Notes under the pieces: model-generated
What the model saw: only the letters and a program-made list of their open reading frames with translations
Databases searched by the model: none
Told to the model about the DNA's origin: nothing
Assembly (NCBI GenBank): GCA_964507185.1
Contig: CAZDOY010000015.1
Span: 4,508-68,507, forward strand
Direction: 5' to 3'
Length of the DNA stretch: 64,000 bases
DNA from: CAVRTJ01 sp964507185
GTDB lineage: Bacteria > Acidobacteriota > UBA4820 > DSQY01
Position numbers and translations under genes: made by a program
Shown here: positions 58,014 through 64,000 of the stretch, piece by piece
How the letters are laid out: every line of letters begins with the position of its first letter
Position numbering within the stretch: the first letter of the stretch is position 1

Positions 58014-58250
58014 ATGAACGTTGAACAAAAGGTGATAAGCATCATCGCCGACCAATTGAGCGTAGACGAATCAGAAGTGAAGCCCGAGGCGTCCTTCATC
58101 AATGACCTGGGAGCGGATTCCCTGGACACCGTAGAACTGATAATGGCCTTGGAAGAGGAGTTCGGGATCGAGATTTCCGATGAAGAGGCCGAGAAGATCC
58201 AGACCGTACAAGCCGCTATCGACTACATCAAAGCCCACGTAGAAAAGTAG
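58014..58250 (+). CDS. acpP: Acyl carrier protein
   Basis: The 78-residue acidic protein is a textbook ACP: Ser36 in GADSLDTVEL is the phosphopantetheine attachment site, followed by IMALEEEFGIEISDEEAEKIQTVQAAIDYI, nearly identical to E. coli AcpP in this part. It carries the growing chain in type II fatty-acid synthesis. The ATG is chosen because GGAGG lies nine bases ahead; an ATG two codons earlier is too close. The fabF start follows after 12 bases, so the usual acpP-fabF pair is intact. Confidence 0.96.
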   Translation: MNVEQKVISIIADQLSVDESEVKPEASFINDLGADSLDTVELIMALEEEFGIEISDEEAEKIQTVQAAIDYIKAHVEK

Positions 58251-58262
58251 GTGGAGCCACCC

Positions 58263-59504
58263 GTGAAGCGCCGAGTGGTCGTAACTGGGTACGGAGTGTT
58301 GTCGCCCCTCTCCCTTACGGCGGAAGGTACGTGGAAGCGTATCCTCAGGGGCGAGAGCGGCATTGGTCCGATCGAGCGGTTTGACGTCTCCTCGTATCCC
58401 GTTCGTATTGCGGGCCAGGTTCCGGACTTCGACCCGCTCAACTACATGGACAAAAAGGACGCGCGGAAGATCGACCGCTTCATCCAGTTCGCCCTGGCGG
58501 CCACGCAGGAAGCCCTGGGCATGAGCGGCCTGGAAATCTCGCCCTCGAACGCCGAAAGAGTGGGCGTGGCCGTCGGCAGCGGCATAGGCGGGCTGAGCAC
58601 CATCGAAGAACAGCACAAGATACTCATGGAGAGGGGCTGGGGACGCGTCAGCCCCTTCTTCATTCCCGGTATCATCATCAACATGGCGAGCGGGCAGATA
58701 TCCATCCGCCACGGCGCGAAGGGACCGAACATCTCCACGGTTACGGCCTGCGCTACGGCTTCCCACGCCATCGGTGAATCCATGCGATACATTCAGCGGG
58801 GCGACGCGGACGTGATGATATCGGGCGGAACGGAGGCGGCCGTCACACCTCTGTCCATCGCCGGCTTCGCGGCCATGCGGGCTCTTTCCACCCGCAACGA
58901 CGAACCCGAGACCGCGTCCCGTCCCTACGACGCGGACAGGGACGGTTTCGTCATGGGCGAAGGCGCCGGCGTTCTCATCCTGGAATCCCTGGAGCACGCG
59001 CGAGCCAGGGGCGCCCGGATCATGTGCGAACTCACGGGCTACGGCATGAGCGGAGACGCCTTCCACGTGAGCGCCCCGTCGGAAGACGGCGACGGGCCGA
59101 TGCGGGCCATGATCAATGCCCTTGAGGATGCGGAACTGTCGCCGTCCGACGTCCAGTACATCAATGCGCACGGTACCTCCACCCCGGCGGGGGATACGGT
59201 GGAGACGCTCGCCGTGAAGCGCTGTTTCGGGGATTGTGCCTCCCAAATAGCCGTCTCTTCGACGAAGAGCATGACGGGGCACCTGCTCGGTGCTGCCGGC
59301 GGCCTCGAGGCTGTTCTCACCATCCAGGCCATGAGGGACGGAATCGCACCGCCCACGATCAACCTGCGCACTCCGGACCCGGCCTGCGACCTGGACTACG
59401 TCCCCAACGAAGCCAGGCCCATGGCCATCCGGCACGCCCTGTCCAACTCCTTCGGCTTCGGCGGCACGAACGCCTGCCTGGTACTTTCGAAGTTCACGGA
59501 ATAA
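58263..59504 (+). CDS. fabF: Beta-ketoacyl-ACP synthase II
   Basis: FabF condenses malonyl-ACP with acyl-ACP during chain elongation. The 413-residue protein has the Cys-His-His triad at exactly the E. coli FabF positions: Cys163 in TACATAS, His303 in NAHGTST and His340 in KSMTGHLLGAAG. NSFGFGGTNACLV near the end is the conserved Gly-rich loop. The GTG start gives the normal length and has GGTGGAG six bases upstream; a GTG four codons earlier overlaps that site. It directly follows acpP. Confidence 0.95.
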   Translation: MKRRVVVTGYGVLSPLSLTAEGTWKRILRGESGIGPIERFDVSSYPVRIAGQVPDFDPLNYMDKKDARKIDRFIQFALAATQEALGMSGLEISPSNAERVGVAVGSGIGGLSTIEEQHKILMERGWGRVSPFFIPGIIINMASGQISIRHGAKGPNISTVTACATASHAIGESMRYIQRGDADVMISGGTEAAVTPLSIAGFAAMRALSTRNDEPETASRPYDADRDGFVMGEGAGVLILESLEHARARGARIMCELTGYGMSGDAFHVSAPSEDGDGPMRAMINALEDAELSPSDVQYINAHGTSTPAGDTVETLAVKRCFGDCASQIAVSSTKSMTGHLLGAAGGLEAVLTIQAMRDGIAPPTINLRTPDPACDLDYVPNEARPMAIRHALSNSFGFGGTNACLVLSKFTE

Positions 59505-59669
59505 CACCTACGCGGCCCGTGAAAGCCTGCTATCCCCCCTTCCGGTGCCTCGGATGGCGCCCCGGTTTCTCCGTGAATGATCGGAGTTTGGGCGTTGTTA
59601 CAAGGGTTGATGCCGCTGCCCTGAAACCGCCCGGTGATCAGGGCGGGTATGGGTATTAGATAAGGGACT

Positions 59670-59699
59670 TGTCACGGGCATGGGACCAATGATATGCTC
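59670..59699 (+). promoter_or_regulatory. Probable promoter of etfBA
   Basis: TTGTCA is followed after 18 bases by TATGCT, which also has a TGA extension, giving an extended -10. A start near 59706 would leave a leader of about 88 bases before etfB. The rest of the 289-base spacer after fabF shows no gene. Confidence 0.5.
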
Positions 59700-59793
59700 T
59701 AGTTATAAGGGCGCTACGATGAGCAAGCGAGTAATCACTAGCACGACTCATCGGGGGATGGCGCGTTCAACAGAATCCATTTAGGAGGTGCTG

Positions 59794-60579
59794 ATGAACA
59801 TTTTGGTGTGCGTTAAACACGTCCCGGACACGGAGACACGTGTCAAGATCGCTCCGGACGGTTTGCACCTCGACCTCTCTGAAGCGAACTTCGTCATGAA
59901 CCCTTACGACGAGTACGCAGTGGAAGAGGCGCTGCAGCTGAAAGAGAAGCTCGGAGGTGAAGTAACCGTACTCACCGTCGGCGGTGATGATGCCACGAAG
60001 ACCCTCCGACAGGCGCTGGCCATGGGTGCCGACAAGTCCGTTCTCATCTCGGACGCCGCCTTCGAGGGAAACGATGCCATGGCCACCGCGAAGACACTCG
60101 CCGCCGCCGCAAAGAAGCAGTCCTTCGACCTGGTCCTCGCCGGTAAACACGGCGTAGGTGAGGACAACCAGCAGGTGGGCTCCCTGCTTGCACAGTTCCT
60201 GGATATCCCTGCCGTCACGGTGGTGACAAAACTCGAACTGGATGGAACCAACGCAAAGTGCACGCGAGAAATCGAAGGGGGCGCCGAGGTCGTAAAGACG
60301 TCCCTTCCTGCCGTCTTCACCTGCCAGAAGGGATTGAACGAACCCCGCTATCCTTCCCTGAAGGGAATCATGCAGGCCAAGAAGAAGGAAGTGACCACCT
60401 ATTCCGCCGCCGACCTCGGTCTGGACGGCTCCTCGGTGGGGGCGGGCGCGGCGGCCTTCGAGCTCAAGAAATACGAGCTTCCGCCTCCGAGACCGGCCGG
60501 CAGGGTCCTGTCGGGAGAAATCCCGGACCAGGTGAAGGAACTCGTCCAGCTTCTTCACGAAGAGGCCAAGGTTATCTGA
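59794..60579 (+). CDS. etfB: Electron transfer flavoprotein, beta subunit
   Basis: The 261-residue protein shows the EtfB pattern: ILVCVKHVPDTE at the start, NPYDEYAVEEALQLKEKLGGEVTVLTVGGDDATKTLRQALAMGAD binding AMP, and LVLAGKHGVGEDNQQVGSLLAQFLDIP. The C-terminal arm that wraps around EtfA is present. With EtfA it accepts electrons from acyl-CoA dehydrogenases and passes them to the quinone pool. AGGAGG sits five bases before the ATG. It lies 15 bases ahead of etfA. The length and the lack of extra ferredoxin-type domains suggest an ordinary, not clearly bifurcating, Etf. Confidence 0.95.
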   Translation: MNILVCVKHVPDTETRVKIAPDGLHLDLSEANFVMNPYDEYAVEEALQLKEKLGGEVTVLTVGGDDATKTLRQALAMGADKSVLISDAAFEGNDAMATAKTLAAAAKKQSFDLVLAGKHGVGEDNQQVGSLLAQFLDIPAVTVVTKLELDGTNAKCTREIEGGAEVVKTSLPAVFTCQKGLNEPRYPSLKGIMQAKKKEVTTYSAADLGLDGSSVGAGAAAFELKKYELPPPRPAGRVLSGEIPDQVKELVQLLHEEAKVI

Positions 60580-60594
60580 CAAGGGAGGTCGAAA

Positions 60595-61575
60595 ATGAAC
60601 GTTCTGGTATTTGCGGAACAGCGCAGCGGAAAACTCAAGAAAGCCTCCCTCGAAGCCATGTCGGCCGGCCGCGCCATCGCCGACCAGACAGGCGGCTCGG
60701 CGGCGGCGGTGGTCCTGGGACAGTCCATTGGCTCGCTCGCTGAGGAACTGGGCAAGGTCGGGGCCGAAAAGGTCTTCGTCGGCGACGACGGCATCTTCGA
60801 ACAGTACAGCAGCGACGCCTACGGCCTGGCCGTCGCCAAGGCATTCGGCGCCTTTGGGGCCGACGTGCTTCTTATGTCCGCAACGGCGATGGGCAAGGAT
60901 CTCGCGCCCAGGGTTACCGGAAGGCTCGACATGGGGCTCCTTTCCGACGTCACCGGCTACACCGTCGAGGGCGGCGCCGTCGTCTTCACCCGGCCTATCT
61001 TTTCGGGCAAGGCCTTTGCGACCCTGACGCCCAAGGCGGGCAAGCCCTTCGGCGTGACGTTGCGGCCCAACGTGTTCCCGGTGGGGGACGCGGCCAAGAC
61101 CCCCGAAGTCGTGCCCCTCGAACACGGCGTGACCTCGGGCGACGTGAAGGCCGTCGTCGAACAGATCCTCGCTGCTGAAGGCGGCATGCTCGACGTGGCC
61201 GAAGCGGACGTCATCATCTCGGGCGGTCGCGGCATGAAGGGCCCCGAGAACTACAAGATCCTGGAAGAACTCGCGGGGCTTCTCGGCGCCGCCGTGGGGG
61301 CCTCGCGCGCTGCCGTGGACGCGGGATGGATCGATCACGCGCACCAGGTTGGGCAGACCGGCAAGGTCGTGAGCCCGTCCCTCTACATCGCGTGCGGCAT
61401 CTCGGGCGCCATCCAGCATTTGGCGGGCATGTCCAGCTCCAAGGTGATCGTGGCCGTCAACAAGGACCCCGAAGCGCCGATCTTCAAGGTCGCCAACTAC
61501 GGCATCGTGGGCGACCTCTTCGAGGTCGTGCCTCTGCTGACTCAGGCCGTCAAGGAGCTCAAGGCCCAGGGCTGA
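60595..61575 (+). CDS. etfA: Electron transfer flavoprotein, alpha subunit
   Basis: The 326-residue protein has the N-terminal Etf domain (VLVFAEQRSGKLKKASLEAMSAGRAIA) and the C-terminal FAD domain with the signature GRGMKGPENYKILEELA, GASRAAVDAGWIDHAHQVGQTGK, and YIACGISGAIQHLAGM followed by IVAVNKDPEAPIF. FAD is held in this domain and exchanges electrons with acyl-CoA dehydrogenases, one of which is encoded at 12-13.7 kb. GGGAGG precedes the ATG. A strong terminator follows 30 bases after the stop. Confidence 0.95.
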   Translation: MNVLVFAEQRSGKLKKASLEAMSAGRAIADQTGGSAAAVVLGQSIGSLAEELGKVGAEKVFVGDDGIFEQYSSDAYGLAVAKAFGAFGADVLLMSATAMGKDLAPRVTGRLDMGLLSDVTGYTVEGGAVVFTRPIFSGKAFATLTPKAGKPFGVTLRPNVFPVGDAAKTPEVVPLEHGVTSGDVKAVVEQILAAEGGMLDVAEADVIISGGRGMKGPENYKILEELAGLLGAAVGASRAAVDAGWIDHAHQVGQTGKVVSPSLYIACGISGAIQHLAGMSSSKVIVAVNKDPEAPIFKVANYGIVGDLFEVVPLLTQAVKELKAQG

Positions 61576-61604
61576 GAGTGCGGTCTTACTATCGTGAAGC
61601 GCCG

Positions 61605-61635
61605 AAAGGCGGCCGCCCATGGCGGCCGCCTTTTT
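61605..61635 (+). terminator. Rho-independent terminator of etfBA
   Basis: AAA, then GGCGGCCGCC, loop CAT, then GGCGGCCGCC and TTTTT. The 10-bp stem is perfect and the T run is immediate: a textbook intrinsic terminator. Confidence 0.93.
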
Positions 61636-61728
61636 CTCGGTGGCGGCAAAGGTGTTCGGTGGACCCTCGGGATCGTGGCCCTCGGGTCCACTCTACAAGC
61701 CCCATAGCCGACTTTTCTCATCGCCTCG

Positions 61729-61938
61729 CTGTCTCACCGTGAAATGCCCTCTTTCTTTCAGGCCCGCGGTCAGCTGATGAAAANNNNNNNNNNNNNNNNN
61801 NNNNNNNNNNNNNNNNNNNNNNNNNNNNNNNNNNNNNNNNNNNNNNNNNNNNNNNNNNNNNNNNNNNNNNNNNNNNNNNNNNNCTGTCTCACCGTGAAAT
61901 GCCCTCTTTCTTTCAGGCCCGCGGTCAGCTGATGAAAA
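61729..61938. other. Assembly gap (100 N) flanked by an exact 55-bp duplication
   Basis: The 55 bases left of the gap (61729-61783) are identical to the 55 bases right of it (61884-61938). This is what two contigs look like when their ends overlap but were scaffolded without merging. The Ns therefore probably represent no missing sequence. The duplicated part includes the last bases of the DsrE2-like gene. Confidence 0.9.
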
Positions 61939-62464
61939 GCGTCGTCTTGGACTCGGACGCCTTGGCCACGGCGGTGGCGACGCCGGCCAGCTGGACGCCG
62001 TCCAGCAGTTCTTCCTTCTTCATCCCCATGACGTTCATGGACATCTCGCAGGCCACGAACTTGATGTCCAGGTCCTGGGCGAGCTTCATGAGGGAGGGGA
62101 GGTCCATGACCTTCTGCTTCTTCATGATGCCCTTCATCATCCTGGTGCCCAGTCCCATCATGTTCATGTTGGAGAGCTTAAGCTCGTCGGGGCCCTTGGG
62201 GAGCATCCGTCCCATCATACGGTGCACGAAGGATTTCCCCGTGGTCTTTGCGCCCTTCTTCCGGAGGACGTTCAGTCCCCAGAAGGCGAAGAACATCGTT
62301 ACTTCGATGTCCATCAGCGCCGCGCCCGTGGCCACGACGAACGCGCCCAGGACCTTGTCCAGATCGCTCGAGAACACCAGGAGGGTCATCTTCTCGCTCT
62401 CTTCCTCCACGATGTCCAGTTCATCTTCTTCCTGCTGCGGGTTCTCTTCGATTTGATCCGTCAT
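61925..62464 (-). CDS. DsrE/DsrF-like family protein, DsrE2 type
   Basis: The 179-residue protein begins with an acidic tail of about 25 residues, then the DsrE2 domain (PF13686-like): KMTLLVFSSDLDKVLGAFVVATGAALMDIEVTMFFAFWGLNVLRK, a Met-rich middle (LSNMNMMGLGTRMMKGIM), and IKFVACEMSMNVMGMKKEELLDGVQLAG with the single conserved Cys. DsrE2 proteins are membrane-associated or soluble sulfur carriers linked to TusA, rhodanese and Hdr-like systems. GGAAGG lies five bases before the ATG. It is the most distal gene of the sulfur-related row at the window end. Its last codons are duplicated across the N gap. Confidence 0.88.
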   Translation of the reverse strand: MTDQIEENPQQEEDELDIVEEESEKMTLLVFSSDLDKVLGAFVVATGAALMDIEVTMFFAFWGLNVLRKKGAKTTGKSFVHRMMGRMLPKGPDELKLSNMNMMGLGTRMMKGIMKKQKVMDLPSLMKLAQDLDIKFVACEMSMNVMGMKKEELLDGVQLAGVATAVAKASESKTTLFIS

Positions 62465-62612
62465 GGTGCCTTCCTATGGCCCGGGGCCGCGGTCAGACGC
62501 CCTGTACAGGGAGCCTTCAGGTTCGCGGCATCCGGACGTCCAGCCGGGCCGCGGGAGATGAGAACCGCCGCATCTTCGGCGGAACGCGCCCTCCTCGCCC
62601 GGCGTTTGCGCA

Positions 62613-63434
62613 TCAGTTGCTCTTCACCTGAACGTCCACTTCCTTCACGGCGTCCAGCCCCTCGAGGGCTTCGCGGATTTCGGCGTCGACCGTGTCGTCG
62701 TCCGAGCCCGACGGCCCCCTGTGGACCGTCACCCTGCCGGTGACCGAGTCCCCGTGCACCTCCAAGCCGAGCCCGTAGGTCACATGGCAGTGCAGGAGCT
62801 GCGCCTCTGCTACGGCGCCGAGGCGGAGGTCGAACAGCGTTTTGACCGTTTCCTCCGTCCTCTGGAAGGCCTGCTTCTGAATCTCGGCCGAGACCAGGTC
62901 CACTGCGTCGGCGATGGTGATCAGCCGCATGTTCAGCACCAGGTCGAAGGGGACCGTGTTGCCGAAGTCCGCGTCGTAGAGGAACGCGACCCAGCGCCGG
63001 CGCCGCCGGTCCATCTCCCGGACCTCGGCGGCGGCTCGCTCGCGGGTGTAGCCCCGCTCTTCCATCAGCATTCGCACCCGGTTTTCTTCCGGGGCGTTGA
63101 CCCTTACTCGGAACGTGAAGGGCACGTCGTTCAAAAGGACGTGGGCGAGGTTGCCGTGGTAGATGATGGGCTCCTTGACGGCGAAGTCCAGAAGCGCCGC
63201 GCGGAAACAGACGAGGTAGTGGTGCCTCGCGTCGGCGTAGCGCTCCCAGAAACCGGGCGGGAACTCTCCGATGATGTTCTCCCGGCTGATGCCGGTCTGG
63301 TCTATGCCGTAGCGTTCCGCCGCATCGATGACCTCCTCGCGGCTGATCACCCGGCTGCCCAGTCTCTTGCCCAGCTCGTCGGCGAGGTGCGTCGCCGCCG
63401 TCAGGCTTCCTCTCGAAATGGCTATTACGGACAT
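62613..63434 (-). CDS. Cytidylate kinase-like family protein with C-terminal BON-like domain
   Basis: The 273-residue protein matches the cytidylate-kinase-like family (PF13189): IAISRGSLTAATHLADELGKRLG, VISREEVIDAAERYGI, HNLAH-type phosphate loop (IIYHGNLAHVLL) and RVRVNAPEENRVRMLMEERG. The P-loop, usually with Gly-Ser-Gly-Gly, is degenerate (SRGSLTAATH), so kinase activity is doubtful. The last 60 residues (VTYGLGLEVHGDSVTGRVTVHRG...IREALEGLDAVKEVDVQVK) look like a BON/HMA-like alpha-beta domain. GGAGG lies five bases before the ATG. Its position between two DsrE-type genes suggests a regulatory or assembly part in a sulfur or redox system. Confidence 0.8.
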   Translation of the reverse strand: MSVIAISRGSLTAATHLADELGKRLGSRVISREEVIDAAERYGIDQTGISRENIIGEFPPGFWERYADARHHYLVCFRAALLDFAVKEPIIYHGNLAHVLLNDVPFTFRVRVNAPEENRVRMLMEERGYTRERAAAEVREMDRRRRRWVAFLYDADFGNTVPFDLVLNMRLITIADAVDLVSAEIQKQAFQRTEETVKTLFDLRLGAVAEAQLLHCHVTYGLGLEVHGDSVTGRVTVHRGPSGSDDDTVDAEIREALEGLDAVKEVDVQVKSN

Positions 63435-63482
63435 GGCTACCTCCGTGGGCGGACCGGCCCGGCCGCCCGGCGCGGACGAACT

Positions 63483-63869
63483 CTAGTAGGTGATCGCATT
63501 GGTCGCTTCGAGTATCTCGACCACGACGCGGCCGGCCTTCACCGGTGCGGCCCCCTGGAGCAGCGCTGCCTTGTCGATCTTCCTCTCGTCGAGGCAGGGC
63601 GTACACACCAGCAGGTTGCCTCCCTGCTCCAGGAAGGAGTCCAGGAGGTCCTTGAGCGGTGGCAGGCCCGGCGCGAAGACGTGTTCGTAGCATCCCGGAG
63701 CCGCGAGCGTCACGGCCGTCGACTGGAGGATGACGGTCGCCGCCACGTCCATGGCCAGTGCGGCGTTGGCCACCACGAAGGGCAGGCTCGCCCGTTCGGG
63801 GTCCTCACCGCCGTGCGTTCCGATCACCACCAGCTTTTCCTTCTTTGCATCTTCTTCGAGTTCCGGCAT
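63483..63869 (-). CDS. DsrE family protein
   Basis: The 128-residue protein has the DsrE fold pattern: KLVVIGTHGGEDPERASLPFVVANAALAMDVAATVILQSTAV, then GLPPLKDLLDSFLEQGGNLLVCTPCLDERKI with a CTPC pair at the position of the DsrE active-site Cys. Relatives transfer persulfide or bind partner proteins in sulfur metabolism. AGGAGGGG lies ahead of the ATG. It lies 20 bases downstream of the membrane subunit gene and 48 bases before the kinase-like gene, so one transcript is likely. Confidence 0.87.
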   Translation of the reverse strand: MPELEEDAKKEKLVVIGTHGGEDPERASLPFVVANAALAMDVAATVILQSTAVTLAAPGCYEHVFAPGLPPLKDLLDSFLEQGGNLLVCTPCLDERKIDKAALLQGAAPVKAGRVVVEILEATNAITY

Positions 63870-63887
63870 TTCAGGTCCCCTCCTGGT

Positions 63888-64000
63888 TCAGTGTTCCCCG
63901 GATTGGGAAGCCATGGACATGGCCACCGTCCGGTAGATGACGTGGGCGAACTTTGAGAACGGCATGTAGGCGAACAGCATGAAGATCAGCGTCAGGTGTA
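63888..64000 (-). CDS. C-terminal end of a NarI/DsrM-like membrane subunit (partial)
   Basis: The last 37 codons of a gene that enters from beyond the window read HLTLIFMLFAYMPFSKFAHVIYRTVAMSMASQSGEH. The pattern of a membrane helix ending in PFSKFAHVIYRTVA is typical of the C-terminal helix of NarI/DsrM/HdrE-type heme b membrane subunits of quinone-linked redox complexes. Only the end is visible, so the subunit type is tentative. It is upstream of DsrE, the kinase-like gene and DsrE2 in one direction, suggesting a membrane redox complex with DsrE-type accessory proteins. Confidence 0.7.
   Translation of the reverse strand, partial: HLTLIFMLFAYMPFSKFAHVIYRTVAMSMASQSGEH

Noticed and set aside
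59767..61620. 617-codon minus-strand frame opposite etfBA
   Set aside because: Antisense to two unmistakable Etf genes and across their terminator.
62465..62612. 50-codon minus-strand frame starting at the TGATG overlap with the kinase-like gene stop
   Set aside because: Very Arg/Ala-rich, no domain, and GC-biased composition typical of chance frames; only the TGATG overlap speaks for it.
62613..63434. Calling the kinase-like gene cmk (true cytidylate kinase)
   Set aside because: The P-loop lacks the Gly-rich pattern and the C-terminal BON-like domain is foreign to cmk.
1..64000. CRISPR arrays, rRNA, tRNA and riboswitches
   Set aside because: No regularly spaced repeats, no rRNA-like or cloverleaf-like sequence and no conserved riboswitch core was recognised by eye; a covariance search would be needed to exclude short RNAs.

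Overview
This 64 kb window is a high-GC bacterial chromosome segment, most likely from a metagenome-assembled genome because it has two runs of exactly 100 N. A Kdo transferase (WaaA) indicates a Gram-negative envelope. The mix of 2-hydroxyacyl-CoA dehydratase, secreted M3/M1/M16 peptidases, sigma54-type regulation, a planctomycete-type cytochrome c domain and DsrE-like sulfur proteins would suit an Acidobacteriota or Desulfobacterota/Myxococcota-like lineage. That placement is inference; no rRNA or tRNA is present to settle it.

Layout. 0-7 kb: MFS transporter, HD-GYP phosphodiesterase, a TatA-like protein with a zinc ribbon, an LD-carboxypeptidase, then a Dpp/Opp-type permease pair overlapping waaA. 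7.5-16.5 kb: a zinc-finger/NodB membrane deacetylase, a NYN/LOTUS protein, endonuclease V, a UbiA/MenA-type prenyltransferase, an acyl-CoA dehydrogenase broken by a scaffold gap, an alkyltransferase-like protein, a secreted M1-like peptidase and a LOG protein. 16.5-24.6 kb: two secreted oligoendopeptidase F paralogs flank a three-gene, overlapping 2-hydroxyacyl-CoA dehydratase operon. 24.8-28.4 kb: pirin, VOC, WrbA, DoxX and MarR genes (redox or electrophile stress), facing a YeiH-type exporter. 30-37 kb: an unrecognised coiled-coil protein, a membrane protein, a GYD protein, a small cytochrome c, a two-domain M16 protease, a VOC protein and a GNAT protein. 37.5-49 kb: two large orphan multi-PAS histidine kinases in tandem, a HAD phosphatase, then a sensor kinase/NtrC-type regulator pair whose genes overlap the end of a carboxyltransferase-hydratase (LiuB/LiuC-like) unit. 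51.7-57.9 kb: HU, a degenerate PilB/GspE homolog, small proteins and a PhoB/PhoR-like pair. 58-61.6 kb: acpP-fabF and etfBA. 61.9-64 kb: a DsrE2 / cytidylate-kinase-like / DsrE / NarI-DsrM-like membrane subunit cluster that runs off the window.

Together the genes suggest a proteolytic, amino-acid-degrading life style: exported peptidases and a peptide permease feed CoA-linked degradation (dehydratase, carboxyltransferase, hydratase, acyl-CoA dehydrogenase), with electrons passing through EtfAB.

The intergenic space carries a family of degenerate mosaic repeats (two long copies and several fragments) with no transposase. The items most worth a second look are the catalytically dead PilB-like protein, the NtrC-type regulator with an altered GAFTGA loop, the metabolic-gene/two-component operon, the TatA-zinc-ribbon fusion, the DsrE/kinase-like cluster, the mosaic repeats, and a 55-bp duplication showing that the second N gap is an assembly artefact.
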